From Plasmodiophora brassicae (taxonomy: Eukaryota > Endomyxa: Phytomyxea > Phytomyxea > Plasmodiophorida): DNA of 64,000 nucleotides. The notes below the pieces were generated by a model that saw nothing but the letters and a program-made list of their open reading frames with translations, did not search any database and was not told where the DNA came from. Where the stretch lies: the NCBI GenBank assembly GCA_036867785.1, contig CP145425.1, forward strand, positions 248,001 through 312,000, given 5' to 3'. Each line of letters opens with the position of its first letter. Positions within the stretch are counted from its first letter, which is position 1. Position numbers and translations under genes: made by a program. Positions 33,660-45,800 of this stretch are shown one piece after another.

Positions 33660-35773
33660 TTAGGAGTGGTTGGATCGGGAGTGCATGCAAACACAGCAGA
33701 TCTTCGGGTTGAACGCGTTGGGCTGGAACGAGGAACACGAGCACCCTGCATGGGTGCATGCATCGGGCATGCAGGTCGCCGACGGGATCGTCCCTCTCAG
33801 CGCTGCAGTGGCGAGGATCACCTGTTGCAGCTGGGACGACGTTGCCCGAGGGCGCCCTTCGATCGGTTCGGTCAGCGATCGCCGAAGCGTCGCCGCCGGT
33901 GGAGCCGTCTTAACCCAACGCGTCGACCCGTTCGCTTCGTCTATCGTTCTTGTCCAGCCGGATCGATCGCATTGGCTCGCACGCGAAGACGTCGCAGTGA
34001 ACACGATGCCAGCGTCGTCGGATGCGGTGACGGTTTCACCGTTAGGAGTCAGCGCGCTGATACAGGGCTGGCACACTCGCATGGTGACAGCAACCGCCTC
34101 CGAATCGGTGCTGTCGTCGCACACCGACTTCCGCACCGCTGAATGGATCTCGGAACACCGACCGCAGATGGGCACTTGACACAACCCGCACTCGTACCTC
34201 CTGCATCGTCGAAACACGCCACCGAACGCAGCTATACGAAAGTCAGGACCCCCTTCCTAGCCCAGAAGCAGTAACCAACAATCCTACTTTCGCAAGCAGT
34301 GCAGTGAGTCGCCTTCTTCTTGACTGGGCGTTTCTCTTTTGAGTCCTCTGTTTCAGTGTTGGCTGTGGTCGACGTCGTTGTCGTTGTGCTCGTGTCCTCC
34401 GACTCGGGTTCAGCGGGGTCCAAAGGTTCCGGGTCCGGTTGCTGTTCCGCGGGTGCCACAATGTGTGCCCTGGTTCGACAAAGTCAGTCACACGTTCTGC
34501 GTTGACAATATGAACACAGCAGACCTTGCCGCAGCAGCGTCCTTCAACAGTTTGATCCAATCTGTCAGATGCTCCTGCGTCTGGCACTGGAACGTGAACA
34601 ATTTCGTAAACCTTGTTATCCGGAAGCCCAACTCGCGATCGTCCATCTCTTCCACCTTCCATTTTTCGTCAGACAGCGCTTCCGATAGCGACAGAATTAG
34701 GCACCAACAGAAAACTGATCGTCAATAGGAAGCAGCGTGTGGACAGACAGCGACGCCGACAGCGAGAGCAGGTTATGCAGTGAAGATTGTGCCACAACCA
34801 GCAGGTCGTTAAACAGGTAGACGTACGCGTTCGGGATTGTATCGCAGGTCAGCTGCCCCTCGTGAAGGAAGTGCCTCCCGGGTTCAATCAGAACGCATCC
34901 GTTCAGCCGACGTTGAATCTCGACGATGTACGCCGTCGTCTGCTGCGAACGCATGGCCTAGCACCAAACGACGTTAATTGCCAGTCCGGTTGAGTATCCG
35001 TCAACGACAACCACCTCGTTGATCTTGGTGGCAACCTGAGCAATAAGGTCCAGGGCCCTGCTCAGAACGCTAAAGTCAGGGTGGTCCGAGTCGGTGTACT
35101 TGATGAGGTTCTCGAGCAGCAGGCGGTAACGCGGGATCCGCTGAACGGGAACGATCATGAACGACTCCAACGGTTTCATCCCGCACCGTGGGTCGCTGCG
35201 GCACTGTTCCAGGACCTTCCGCCACGACTTGCTCTTGCCGATCTTCTCCATGAGGAACTGCGACCCGAGCTCGTACTGACCCGTGTACGCCGTGTACATT
35301 CGCATGAACGGGACACAGTTCAGGAGGATGTCGCCGAAGCACACGCTGTCGTCCCAGTGGCCGATTCGGTCGGTCAGGTCGGAGAAGAAGGTTCGGTGCA
35401 GGCCAAGGATGATGGTGACGTTCTGGAACAGGTCCTGCAGGATGCCGAGGTCCAGACCGGCACCGGACAACGCCGGGTAAAAGATATCCAGCATGATGGT
35501 CAGCTGCTCGATGTACGACTCCTCGGTCGACAGGATCTCTTTGCAGATCATTGCTCTCATGCGGGACCGCTCGGCTTCTGCAACCGAACGGGAATCAGAT
35601 TCGACAGTTTACGGCCGGGAACGGATTACGCTCCCCACAGCACCTTTCGATTCGGCGGGAGGGGGAGGCAACGAGCAGTCGTCGCAGGAGTACATGGAGA
35701 CCATGGCCTCCGTCGACACCTTCGGGATCGGCGGCAGAGGTCGCGTCGGTCGCGAGTTCACCGACATCGTCAT
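33660..35773 (-). CDS. FGD-type RhoGEF: DH, PH and FYVE domains
   Basis: Proline-rich N-terminus from Met 35773 (RPTRPLPPIPKVSTEAMV), then a full DH domain: RAMICKEILSTEESYIEQL, FYPALSGAGLDLGILQDLF, LESFMIVPVQRIPRYRLLLE, NLIKYTDSDHPDF. A PH domain follows (YVYLFNDLLVVAQSS; VYEIVHVPVPDAGASDRLD). FYVE-type cysteines come last: ATHCTACESRI, then CGLCQVPICGRCSEI and MRVCQPCISAL. The order DH-PH-FYVE is that of the FGD family, GEFs for Cdc42 recruited by PI3P. A further Cys/His-rich end (CSCSSFQPNAFNPKICCVCM) lies past the FYVE. The second PH of animal FGD proteins is not seen. Exon borders inside PH and FYVE are approximate. Confidence 0.8.
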
Positions 35774-36293
35774 CGTTCCAGGGGACGCTGGACGACCACC
35801 TCCAGCGCTTCTGCAGCTTCGGGCCTCGGGTCTATCCAGATTTAGATCAAACTGGTCCGCTATTTCGGTCGTCTCCGCTGCCCCTGGCAGGCAGTGCAGA
35901 TCGCAACTGCGAGGTCCTCTCGGCTGTGCCCATTCCCGGATTTGACGGCCCTCTCTGGACGAATCATGGCGTCGCCGTGATGGGCACGCACCTCGTAATG
36001 AATCGGCACTCCGACTGCCCTGAACAGCCTTCTTGTTGCTCGAATGTACCTGTTTAACATGATCGGTGCTGGGGACTTTCCTGGAAATATGCTACGAAGT
36101 CCCGATCGCTGCCAGTAGTTTCTTCCGGCGAATAGTGATCAGACGAGCATCGGCTTCGTAGAGCGCACTTATTGAAAACGTTTTCAGGATTGGCGCGCGG
36201 GAACCCGAAGCACGGACGCAGCGGTGGTGTACTGCGCCTGGCCTCAAAACGTAGTGCCGATTGTTGGGCGGATCGTCGCCGAACATCGTCGTC
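35774..36293. other. Divergent intergenic region
   Basis: 520 bases between the start codons of the RhoGEF (minus) and the RTEL1-like gene (plus); expected to hold both promoters. Frames here show no homology I recognise. Confidence 0.5.
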
Positions 36294-39200
36294 ATGCCGG
36301 TGTACTCGCTTCGTGGGATCGACATCGAGTTCCCGTTCGACGCATACCCATGCCAGGTCAGGTACATGGAGAGTGTGGTCGAGGCGCTGCAGAAGGTGCG
36401 GTGGAATGTCGGTGCGGCTGGCTCTTGCTGCACGGTCTAACTGCCGTCGACAGGGTCAGAATGCGCTGCTGGAGTCGCCAACCGGAAGTACGAATATGTG
36501 GCTTTACGGCCCTCCAGTATTATGGACGCTAAATGCTCACTTGCCCAGGTGGGAAAACCCTGTGTTTATTGTGTGCTTCGCTGGCGTGGAGGTCCAGGTA
36601 GGGCAGCGTGTAATCATACATACAGACGCGTTGTCTAATGTGTGTGTCAGCCTGCCCAGTAACTGGAAACCGCCTGGGTCCACTGCCCCAGACAGGCCGG
36701 CAGCAGGGCCACCTCTTATTATTTTCGCCTCCCGAACGCATTCGCAGATCCAGCAGGCGGTGAAGCAGCTGAAGATGACCAACTACAGGTCTAGCGGGAG
36801 CATGGAGATTCGTTGTTATAGCTTACCCTTACGACTTCGTTTAGTCCTCGGGTTACTGTCGTCGCTTCACGCGATTCGCTTTGTGTTCATCCTGTATCGA
36901 AGAAAAGTTCTGGCATGAAGCTGAACCAGGAGTGCTCTGCGATGAATGTGCAAAGGAAATGCTACCTGAAGAACAATTTAGACGAATTTCAACGGATCAA
37001 CCCGCAACTGCTGGGCGATGTTTATGACATTGAAGACCTTGTGAGGGCAATTGCCGCTGCCTGTTGGCGTGTGCTGACCCATATTTCGTATCAGGCATAT
37101 ATCGGGACAGAGCATGCGATTTGTCCATACTACCTTGCGCTTGACAACTCCCGCATTGCCGACTTCATCTTCGTGCCGTACAATTACCTGGTCGATGCAT
37201 CGATGCGAAAAACCATTCTTCTCGAGCAGCGCCTTGACAATGCCGTTGTCATATTTGACGGTAATCTCTCTGCCCGACGGAATACTTTGAAGTCGCAATA
37301 ACAATCGTGTGCAGAAGCTCATAATGTCGAATCGTCGTGCATGGAGTCGTCATCGTTCGACCTGACTGCAACGTGTCAGTAACTCTTTCGCTCTTTTCAA
37401 TGGCCCAGTTTGCTGATTTATGTTTGCCTTGGCAGTGCTGTCGCGGTGCATTATGGAAGTGGAGCACTGCATCGTGGCCTGCAGCAAGGATGGCTGGAGC
37501 CCTCCGCCAAACGTTCGGGCTGAGCCGGCCCAGCTGGCATCGTATTCCATCGGTCTAAAACAGTGTCTGATGGACCTTGAGAAGCTTATTGCCAATATCC
37601 CGATCACCGATCGAACACTGGTTTGTCATGGTTCATGCCGTCAGATGTGGTCGCTGTCTTATCGGTTCGCAGGGATTCACCCGGGAGGGACCTTATATCT
37701 TCGACATACTAGGCAAAGTGGGAATTCTTGAGGGCGACCATGAAAGACTTCACCAGTTGCTGGACAACCTCATCTTGGTCTGTCGTGAACGGAAAGACGT
37801 AACGTGCTCGAACGTTTGTCTGCATGGTTGTGGAACACTGAGCTCCTCGTGCAGCCAGACTGTGGTCTTCGCCAGCTGCGTGACGCGCTGAGCATCGCGT
37901 TTCGGGCTGGCAGGGCCAGCAGTGCGAAACAGTATCGTGTCCATATTCATGAAGAGTCAGGGGAACGTAGCGCCAGACCGAGCAAAGGGTATGTGACTTG
38001 GATAGGTGCCAGCTAGTGGGGCTAAGCCCGCCGGGTGTACAGGTTCAGTCGGTCTGCCGGATCAAGGACGCTGTCGTTCTGGTGCTTCAGGTAAGTCTGT
38101 TACTTTCTGCCACACGTTGCACAACACTGAGTCTCCTAGTTCGGGATTGATAATGCAAGAGCTCATGAACCTGGGCGTGCGATCCTTGATTCTCACAAGC
38201 GGCACTCTTGCACCTTTGGCCGCCCTGAAGAATGAACTTGAGGTATCGAGCCTGGCCGGGTCTTGCGGTTGCAAACGTTGAGTATCCTTAACAGGTCGAG
38301 TTTCCAGTTGTTCTCGAGAATGGACACGTCATTGGTGAAGATCAGGTATGTTCTATGCGACTACGATCGCAGGATAACTGACATCCCTAGATCTGCGTCC
38401 GAGTAATTCCTGTCGGCCCCTCTGGCGCGCCGCTGAATTCCAACTACAGGAATCGCACTGAGACGTCCGCTCGTGAATTGGGCGACGTCCTGGTCAGCTT
38501 CAGTCGGATCATTCCGGATGGGTAATAATGGTGCCGCCGCTGTTGACGGTCACGTTCACCACGTGTCAGCTAGGCTGTTGGTGTTCTTCCCCTCGTACGC
38601 AGCAATGTCAGTATTGATCCAACGATGGCAAGCATCTGCCCTGATTGGACGGCTTGAAATGCACAAACGCGTTATTGTCGAACCCAAGTCATCATCCGAG
38701 CTTGCCGTAATTCTCGTGCTACGTTGGTTGGATCGAGCCTCATCGCGTGGTCAGGGTTGCCTAGCAGCGTACCGAGAAGCCATTGAGTCGGGACAAGGAG
38801 CCATGCTGTTCGCCGTGTGTCGAGGGAAGGTCTCCGAAGGTGTTGATTTCAGCGACAGGGCTGCCAGAGGTAAGGAGCGGCAGTCCACTGTCCTTGCAGG
38901 GAGTACCGGTACGCTAACATCTACCAGGTGTGATTGTATGTGGACTGCCATACGCCGCCACACACTCCGATCGTGTTCGGCTCAAACGCTCGTACTTGGA
39001 TGCCAGCGCTGGCAACGGATCGGGTAGAGAATGGTACGACAACGCCGCGTACCGGGCGGTGAACCAGGTAACCTGTTCACGTATCTCCGATCAAGGGCTG
39101 GCCTAACGGCGGCCTCCGACACCGGTGTAGGCCCTCGGGCGCGTCATTCGGCATCGCAACGACTATGGCGCCATCCTGCTATGTGACCAGCGGTTCAGCG

Positions 39201-40882
39201 GTGAACGCTCGCAAGGATATCTGTCGTTATGGCTGCGGCACTTCGTCAAAGTCTGCAGCAACTTCCAGGCCTCGGTCGCCACTATCGAGCAATTCTTCAG
39301 GCAGTGCGACACGCGACCAACTGTCGCTCCACAAGCGACCACTGGCGCGCAGCCGAAAGCCGCCGACGAACGATTCAGGCACATCAACCCGATCCGGGCG
39401 CTCGCCGAGCGGTTCCGGCAGATGCGGTCCAATCTGGAGCCCGTCGACACTGACTCCAGATCGAAAGCGTACGGTTCCCCAGATCGTTCACGCAAAGGTC
39501 CCTCCGATGTTCTGGAGTTACCTGGGACGGTTATCTCCGCGTCGTGCCAACGACGGCAGATGGCAGCGATCTCATCCGCGGTCCTGCAACCGATGCCGAT
39601 GCCGTCGTTCGACGCGGAGAGTGGCAATGACGGCGAAGAGAGGTTCCAGAACCCAAGCGGTCAGACGATCGTTACATGCGTCTATCGCTCACTCCATTTG
39701 ACATAATGCGTTTGACGTAGATATCCCGCCGTCCCCTCTGCCGTTGTTGGCCAACCTATATCAGAAGCCGCGGCTGGCTGGGCCTGCCCCGACGGAAACC
39801 AGGAAGCGGAAGCCCGAATACGGCGTACCAGGTCGGTCTGCAGCGGGAAACGGCTGTGATGTCTTCGTTTGGTAACGTTCGCGTTCAGACCGTGAGACGA
39901 TGAAGAGGGAAAGGGGCCAAGACCTGCTGGACTGCATAAAGAGACGATGCGCCGCGAAGCACTACAAGGAAATCAAGGCGACACTGAGGACGTTAGCAAC
40001 GGCGGAGCCGACAGACGGTAGTCTATGGAAGGGCAATAGAGTTCGCGATGTCGGCTGACTGGCTGTCTGTGCAGCGGCAACTGTGGCGTCCAACGGTTCG
40101 GAACTGTCGACCACGAGCAATCTGATTGAAAAGCTTCGACAACTCCTTCAGGCGATCCCTGGTCATCAGAGTCTCCAACTGTGTGAGAGAATGGCCCCGT
40201 TCTTGCCTGAGCGATTCTCTCAGCAATTCCTGGCATGTGCGAAGAAGCCAGGTCTGGACGTTCCGTCTCAAAAGTGGCCTCGGTCTCTGATCGAAACTGT
40301 TCAGCTGCCAGGCAATTCAGCGATATGATCAAGGCGAAATCGGTGGCGTCGTACGAGAAGTACAAGGCCCTGATCAAGGGCTTGCATGCGCGGCGGTCTG
40401 CAATGTTCACTGATGAACAGAGGGCCGCAGTGCTCGCCGACCTGACGGAACTCGTTGACCTGCTGATGAGCCTGGATCAGTCCTGGCCTGTCGCGATGCA
40501 GGAGTTCCTTACCGAGGTACCCGATTCCTGGATATCGAGATGCCCCGCCCGGCTTATCGTCGACGTCTCATGACAGGAGTTACTGGAGTTGTATAAGAAA
40601 TGTCTGGCGGAGGCATACGAACGTCAAGAGCAGTTTGAGAATCTCCCCCTCAGCGAACGTCTGAAGCGCAATCCAAACAGAAACACGAGTACAAGCGCGC
40701 CAAGGAACCGGTCGCGAATGTGTGAATTCTGCAGAGGACCGCCAGTTGATGCACACATGTCGAAACTGTGCGGCCATCAGGCGTGCTTTGAGTGCTGGAA
40801 GATTGCACTAGCGACGACGAAGGCGTGCCAGATGTGTTCCCGGCCACACAGCCGTCGCAACCTCGAGAAGGTATTGTATTAA
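36294..40882 (+). CDS. RTEL1-like Fe-S DNA helicase with harmonin-N-like region and C-terminal RING
   Basis: Start 36294: MPVYSLRGIDIEFPFDAYPC QVRYMESVVEALQK. Walker A begins NALLESPTGS (split by an intron); LIIFASRTHSQIQQAVKQLK; YDIEDLVR, CPYYLALDNSRIADFIFVPY, NYLVDASMRK; VVIFDEAHNVE (spliced at 37259); [99 protein letters not shown]. After the helicase come helical blocks (LIEKLRQLLQAIPGHQSLQL; MIKAKSVASYEKYKALIKGL) like RTEL1 harmonin-N domains, and a C4C4-type RING (CEFCRGPPVDAHMSKLCGHQ ACFECW, CQMC). Known role: dismantling T-loops and D-loops, replication through G4. All helicase motifs look intact. The frame in 39700-40080 is unclear. Confidence 0.82.
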
Positions 40883-41170
40883 AAGGTGTACAGCAAAGAT
40901 CAGCAAAGCATTCACGAGCTTCTGTCGGTGTCGCTGATGAAGAGAACGCGGAGCGAGCCTGGCGTTGCTCGCGAACCTCCTGTCGAGCGCCTGAGCTGTC
41001 AGCAGGGACGGTGTACTCGTCTGGTACTTTGCCCAGATCCATAGCTTGCCGTAAGGCGAAGTGCATCGGTGCAAGCGCCTCGCTCGAATCCAGAGTAGCG
41101 AGAATTTCTTGGACAGACTTAGCATCCGCATCGCCCAGTTCGGGAGCAGCGAAATTAGCACATCTGATTC
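40875..41170 (-). pseudogene. Duplicated 3' end of the THNSL1-like gene
   Basis: Closely similar in DNA to 48290-48600, including the shared AT-rich lead TTGTATTAAAA and the coding end: MSVQEILATL in the parent matches KSVQEILATLDSSEALAPM here, then HFALRQAMDLGKVPDEYTV. Only about the last 90 codons are present; there is no start and no catalytic part. The parent's VVNFL segment has been lost here, shifting frame within REQRQAR. It abuts the RTEL1-like stop, so the fragment sits in that gene's 3' flank. Confidence 0.8.
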
Positions 41171-42110
41171 TGACGCTGGTCGATCGGCAGTCTATTGGCG
41201 TCGGAGCCGTGGTCAGCGGGCAGTCCCTCTCCTGCCGTCCAAAGCGTCGAACGAGCCGGTCCAATGATCTGCGTCTTGTGCAGTGGCACTGGCGGTAAGC
41301 CCGAATGCACAGATGAATGACTCGACGTCGAGATCCCAGTTATTTTTCGGATAACATCACCAATGAATCGCGCGTCTGGGCAATCGCTGCGGCGGTAACG
41401 GGCAGACACCGCACAGCAGCGGCGACTTGTCCAGTCGTCACATGAAGAGCGGCAGGCATCGAACCCTAAAGTGTTGGAAGAAGGGCGTTGTCGGTGGCCG
41501 GCAAGGTTGATGACGATGTCGACAGTGATGCTACATTGGGCCGAGAACTGGCCGGCGGTACCGGCGGATTCACACACGCACTGTCGTTGGCTGGAATGAA
41601 CGTACGCACGACGTCGACGGCAGTGCAGGTAATGCGAGACCTGGGACATCTTGATTTGGACTGGAAGGCAAAGCGCGTGTTGCTGCCAGACGCATTAGGC
41701 CTCGGCAGGTTCCCCCGAAAATGATGCATGGACGTTTCCCGGTTGCCGGTCGGCGATTGGCGACAGCGATCGCGTTCGCTTGCGCCCTGTGCGTGGACGC
41801 GCTCCTCCGTGGGCACGACCGACTACGTACGTACTCAATGACGCACCAGAGTGCGGACCAAGGAGCCCTCGAGCAACGGAAACAACAACAGAGAAACGCT
41901 TGTATGGATCGGAAATCAAATCAGCGTCTTGCCACGGAGTCAGCGACTCGGCTCCGAGTCAAGCTCTGTCTGGGAGAGTCGGTAGTCCATGCGTGCCGCG
42001 CGACTGCCAACGCGACTGCGACTGCCTTTGACTGCGCGCCACTGGCCACTGGGGAGCTCACTCCGCCGCCGCCACTGCAAGCACTGCGTGAGCCCTCAAT
42101 CTGCACACTG
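41171..42110. other. Unassigned part of the repeat island
   Basis: Between the THNSL1 fragment and the first inverted duplication. A plus frame at 41488-41724 (ALSLAGMNVRTTSTAVQVMR) has no family I recognise and is probably element-derived. Confidence 0.4.
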
Positions 42111-42112
42111 CG

Positions 42113-42885
42113 TGACGTGAGAGTCCAACGCGGCCGCCTGCCGCATCGATCGCACAACGTTCGTCGTCAGTTCCAATTTGCACCGCTGTTCGACGAGAAG
42201 AATGGCGGATCGGGAGGCGCTGGAGGTGGCGCGCCAGCGGGCATCCGCGAGCGCGGCAGAATCCGGGGAGCGAATACTTCAACACTTTGCGGCTATGGCC
42301 CCTGACCAGCGCTACTCGAAGTAAGAGCTGTACCGCGAGCTCATGGACTTGTTCGATCATCCCTGTTCACCAACCAAACCGCTGGTATCATCGTCCGGTT
42401 CATGTGGGCCCAACATTTGCCCAATATCAGGCCCTCGTCGCCTTTGTCTCTAAGCCACCTGTACTATCGGTCCAGGGATGGTCATAACTCGCAACTCAAC
42501 GTCTGAGATGTCCGCTGCGGTGAGGACGGGGCCTGGGGGCTTACAGACGATTGCGACGGGGTCTGATATTAGGCAAATGTTGGGCCCACATGAACCGGAC
42601 GATGATATCAGCGGCTTGGTTGGTGAACAGGGATGATCGAACAAGTCCATGAGCTCGAGGTACAGCTCTTACTTCGAGTAGCGCTGGTCAGGGGCCATAG
42701 CCGCAAAGTGTTGAAGTATTCGCTCCCCGGATTCTGCCGCGCTCGCGGATGCCCGCTGGCGCGCCACCTCCAACGCCTCCCGATCCGCCATTCTTCTCGT
42801 CGAGCGACGGCGCAAATTGGAATTGACGACGAACATGGTGCGAGCGATGCGCCAGGCGGCCCCGTTAGACTCTCACGTCACGACT
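42113..42885. repeat. Large inverted duplication, arms about 370 bp
   Basis: The sequence 42113-42467 recurs in reverse complement at about 42532-42882 with a few differences. Both arms encode the same peptide on opposite strands (MIEQVHEL, LLLRVALVRGHSRKVLKYSL). The centre, roughly 42470-42565, is itself related in inverse orientation to 43393-43497. Near-identity of the arms implies a young event or gene conversion. It sits in decayed retroelement DNA. Confidence 0.82.
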
Positions 42886-42887
42886 AG

Positions 42888-45800
42888 TGTGTCTCACGCG
42901 CCGCGGACGGCTCTGAGTCGCCTCCCATGTGTAATCAACTTGTAACAAAGCGCTTCGCCTGTTGGAGAGTCAGTTTCCGGAATTACGATATGTCGACAGC
43001 AACGCGTATTACTTCTGAATTGATATCATCTTCAGGAAGGCAGCTGCAGACCCGTAATAACGTTTCGCGCTTTTAATGGTTTTGTGCCGTGAGGAAGGCA
43101 TAATCTGCTCGAGTTCACCTTTCCCAGATTGCTAACAAATAGCCTGTCTTGCGAAGGGTATGCGTTCCCCACACGCGCCCATCCTCACGTCCAACAACGT
43201 CCGAAGAGCACCTTCTTCAGCCTATAATGAGCCTGATTCGCCGTCAAATTGACGTTCGTAAATGGATCACACGAGACGTACTGTTTGTTGAACGTGGTGA
43301 AATCGAAGCAATCGCTATAGCCCCTCTTCTTGGGAAACAGATATTCAGCGACGAAAACGTTTGCCTCCTGTGGGTCAAGCATCTTCCTGAAATCCGTCCC
43401 CCGTCGCCTTCATCTCTAAGCCCCTGTCCTCACCGCAGCAGGACATCTCAGTCGACGTTGAGTTGTGAGTTACGACCATCCCTGGACCTATAATACAGGT
43501 CATTGACTTTGAAACGTCGGAACTCTAGTCTACCTGTACAGCACTCATGTTCTTCCCGGTGATACATGGTGTGCAACGACTCTTGCTAAATCGCTATTCT
43601 CCTGATTGTGCGTACCTCTATGGGCTGGTCATCAGGTCCACCGTTCGGTGCACCCCACTGCGTCATCAGATCCGACTACACATTGTTCTCTCTCGCAATG
43701 TGTTCAATGACGTAGTTGACCCTCTGTATGTCCAGTGCCCATTGTTGCAGTTTCTGCGCAGTTGGCTTTGACACGTCCGATGGTGATAACATCTCACGTA
43801 CGAGGTTCATATGATCCGTGAACAAACGAAACTTCTCGTTGGTTATGACGAGATAGTCCTGTTTGTCAATCGCATCCTTGATCGCGAACCCTTCCTTTTC
43901 TACCGTAAACCAGTTCCGCTCTGGGCCCGCGAACTTGTGTCGCGGTTCATGTCGCTGCCCATGCACTGGTTCACCAAAGTCTTCAGGCGGAATCTGTGTG
44001 ACTACCGCCGCGCTGTTGACCTCATTCGCATCCGAGAATAGGCGCCACTGCCATCTTCAGTTTCTCGAATGCCAGCGCATGTTCGGGAGATCATCCATAG
44101 TTGCACAATCGCACCCTCCCAATGGCTTTCGTCCTGCCAGGTTGGTCCCTCATCGCATCCTCATATATCCTCTGCCACAGATGTACCTTCCTGTTGAGTG
44201 TTGTACTAAGGGATGGATCAGCGCAGCCACTGAGTTGCCATTAGGAATTATTGTTGTAAGTCCCTTGTTGTCCTCGGCTGTGTGATCGCCATCAAAGCCT
44301 CGATCCTAGCAGGATCGCGCTTTACCCCCAGTGGCGTGAATATCCTCCCAAAGAACCTAACCTCCGTTGTGAAGAGCTCACACTTCTCCACGTTGAACTT
44401 GATATGTTGTGCCGTCCGGCAGCATCAAAGTTCGCTCCAACGTTCGGAACCAATCATCCTCCCGCTGGGCATGCCCCGTTAGATCGTCGATCCATATGAT
44501 GAGTTTGTGGAACATCAGTTCCCCGAACACGTCAAACATCCTCCCTTGATACTGGGGGGCGGAGTTCATTTCCCCTGCATCGACCTCGTTGCCTTATACA
44601 CCCCTTATTTGTCGTGAAGGAGAAGATCTCCTGACATGCTTCATCCAGCGGTATCATCCAGAAGCCTTTTGAACGCGCCTCGCTTAAACCAGAACCTCGA
44701 GCCTGCCAGGTTCAGTATCGCCTCCTGATGCGGCATAGGCCACGCCACGGCGACACGCTTGGCGTTAACAGCTCTGAGATCAACACAGAACCGCTTTCCG
44801 CCCCTGGCTTCGTCACCACCAACCACCGGTGAAGCCCACTTCGCGTTGTAGTTTTCAACGCCGAGGCCATACTCCTTCAATTGGGCAACGAATTCCTCCA
44901 TGAAAGCACTATCCTCCATACTGTACTTTCTGGCTCGGCACCTGTAAGGTTCCGCCTCCGGTTTCAGCTCCGTGACAAATGGTGTGACTCTGGCTGGACC
45001 ATATCGGGTCCAGCGCTCATACGCCAGACGTCCCTGTACCTCCTGACGAGTTCCCGCAGCGATTTTGCCATCGCCTGCGGTAGGCCATTCCTTGATGCGC
45101 GCTCGATCATCCCGTCCATCTCCCTTTCCAGGGAGTCTGTGGAATCTGCCCCGATCCTCACATCCTCTGCTTCCTCTTCCTCCCCATCCCAGAGAGGTGG
45201 TACCTCATTTGCCATCGTGTGCACTTCATCCATGATGTCATTCCCCTTCATCGGCGTGCTGAGTACGTCCAGGGCCTTCTTTGGGTGGGCACCCAAGTCG
45301 TCCACCAGCCTCTAACGTAGGATAATTTGCTTTCCAGGAATGTCCCATACGAGGCATCGGCGGCGGCGAGTGATCAGTTCGCCTGCCGTCGTCGCGTCTT
45401 CAGACCCAGGTCCAGTGTCATCACATGGTAGGTTGTGTGCTTCGTTTCTCTGCCTACCAAACAGAGCGGTCCCGGCTTCTGGAGTTTGTATATTGTTAAC
45501 AATGGGTCCCATTCCATCAGCTCGCGCGCTATGGTCAATGGCATCAGCACATCAGAACATCGACCGGTGTCGCTCCACAGTCCAGAACCCCAACGTAGTC
45601 TTCCTCATGTCCGTTTATACGAATACGACTACTTGGTCCCCTGTCCTCCGCGACTCCTCTGACACCAGGTCGCAGACCTGCTGATGGATCGCCGCAAGGT
45701 GCCAACGGGAAGGGACGGATCCCGTAGGACCAGAGGGAAGGAATCTGATAAAGATGAGGACCTAATCGGATTACCCACCGTATGAGGAGACGATGTTGTA

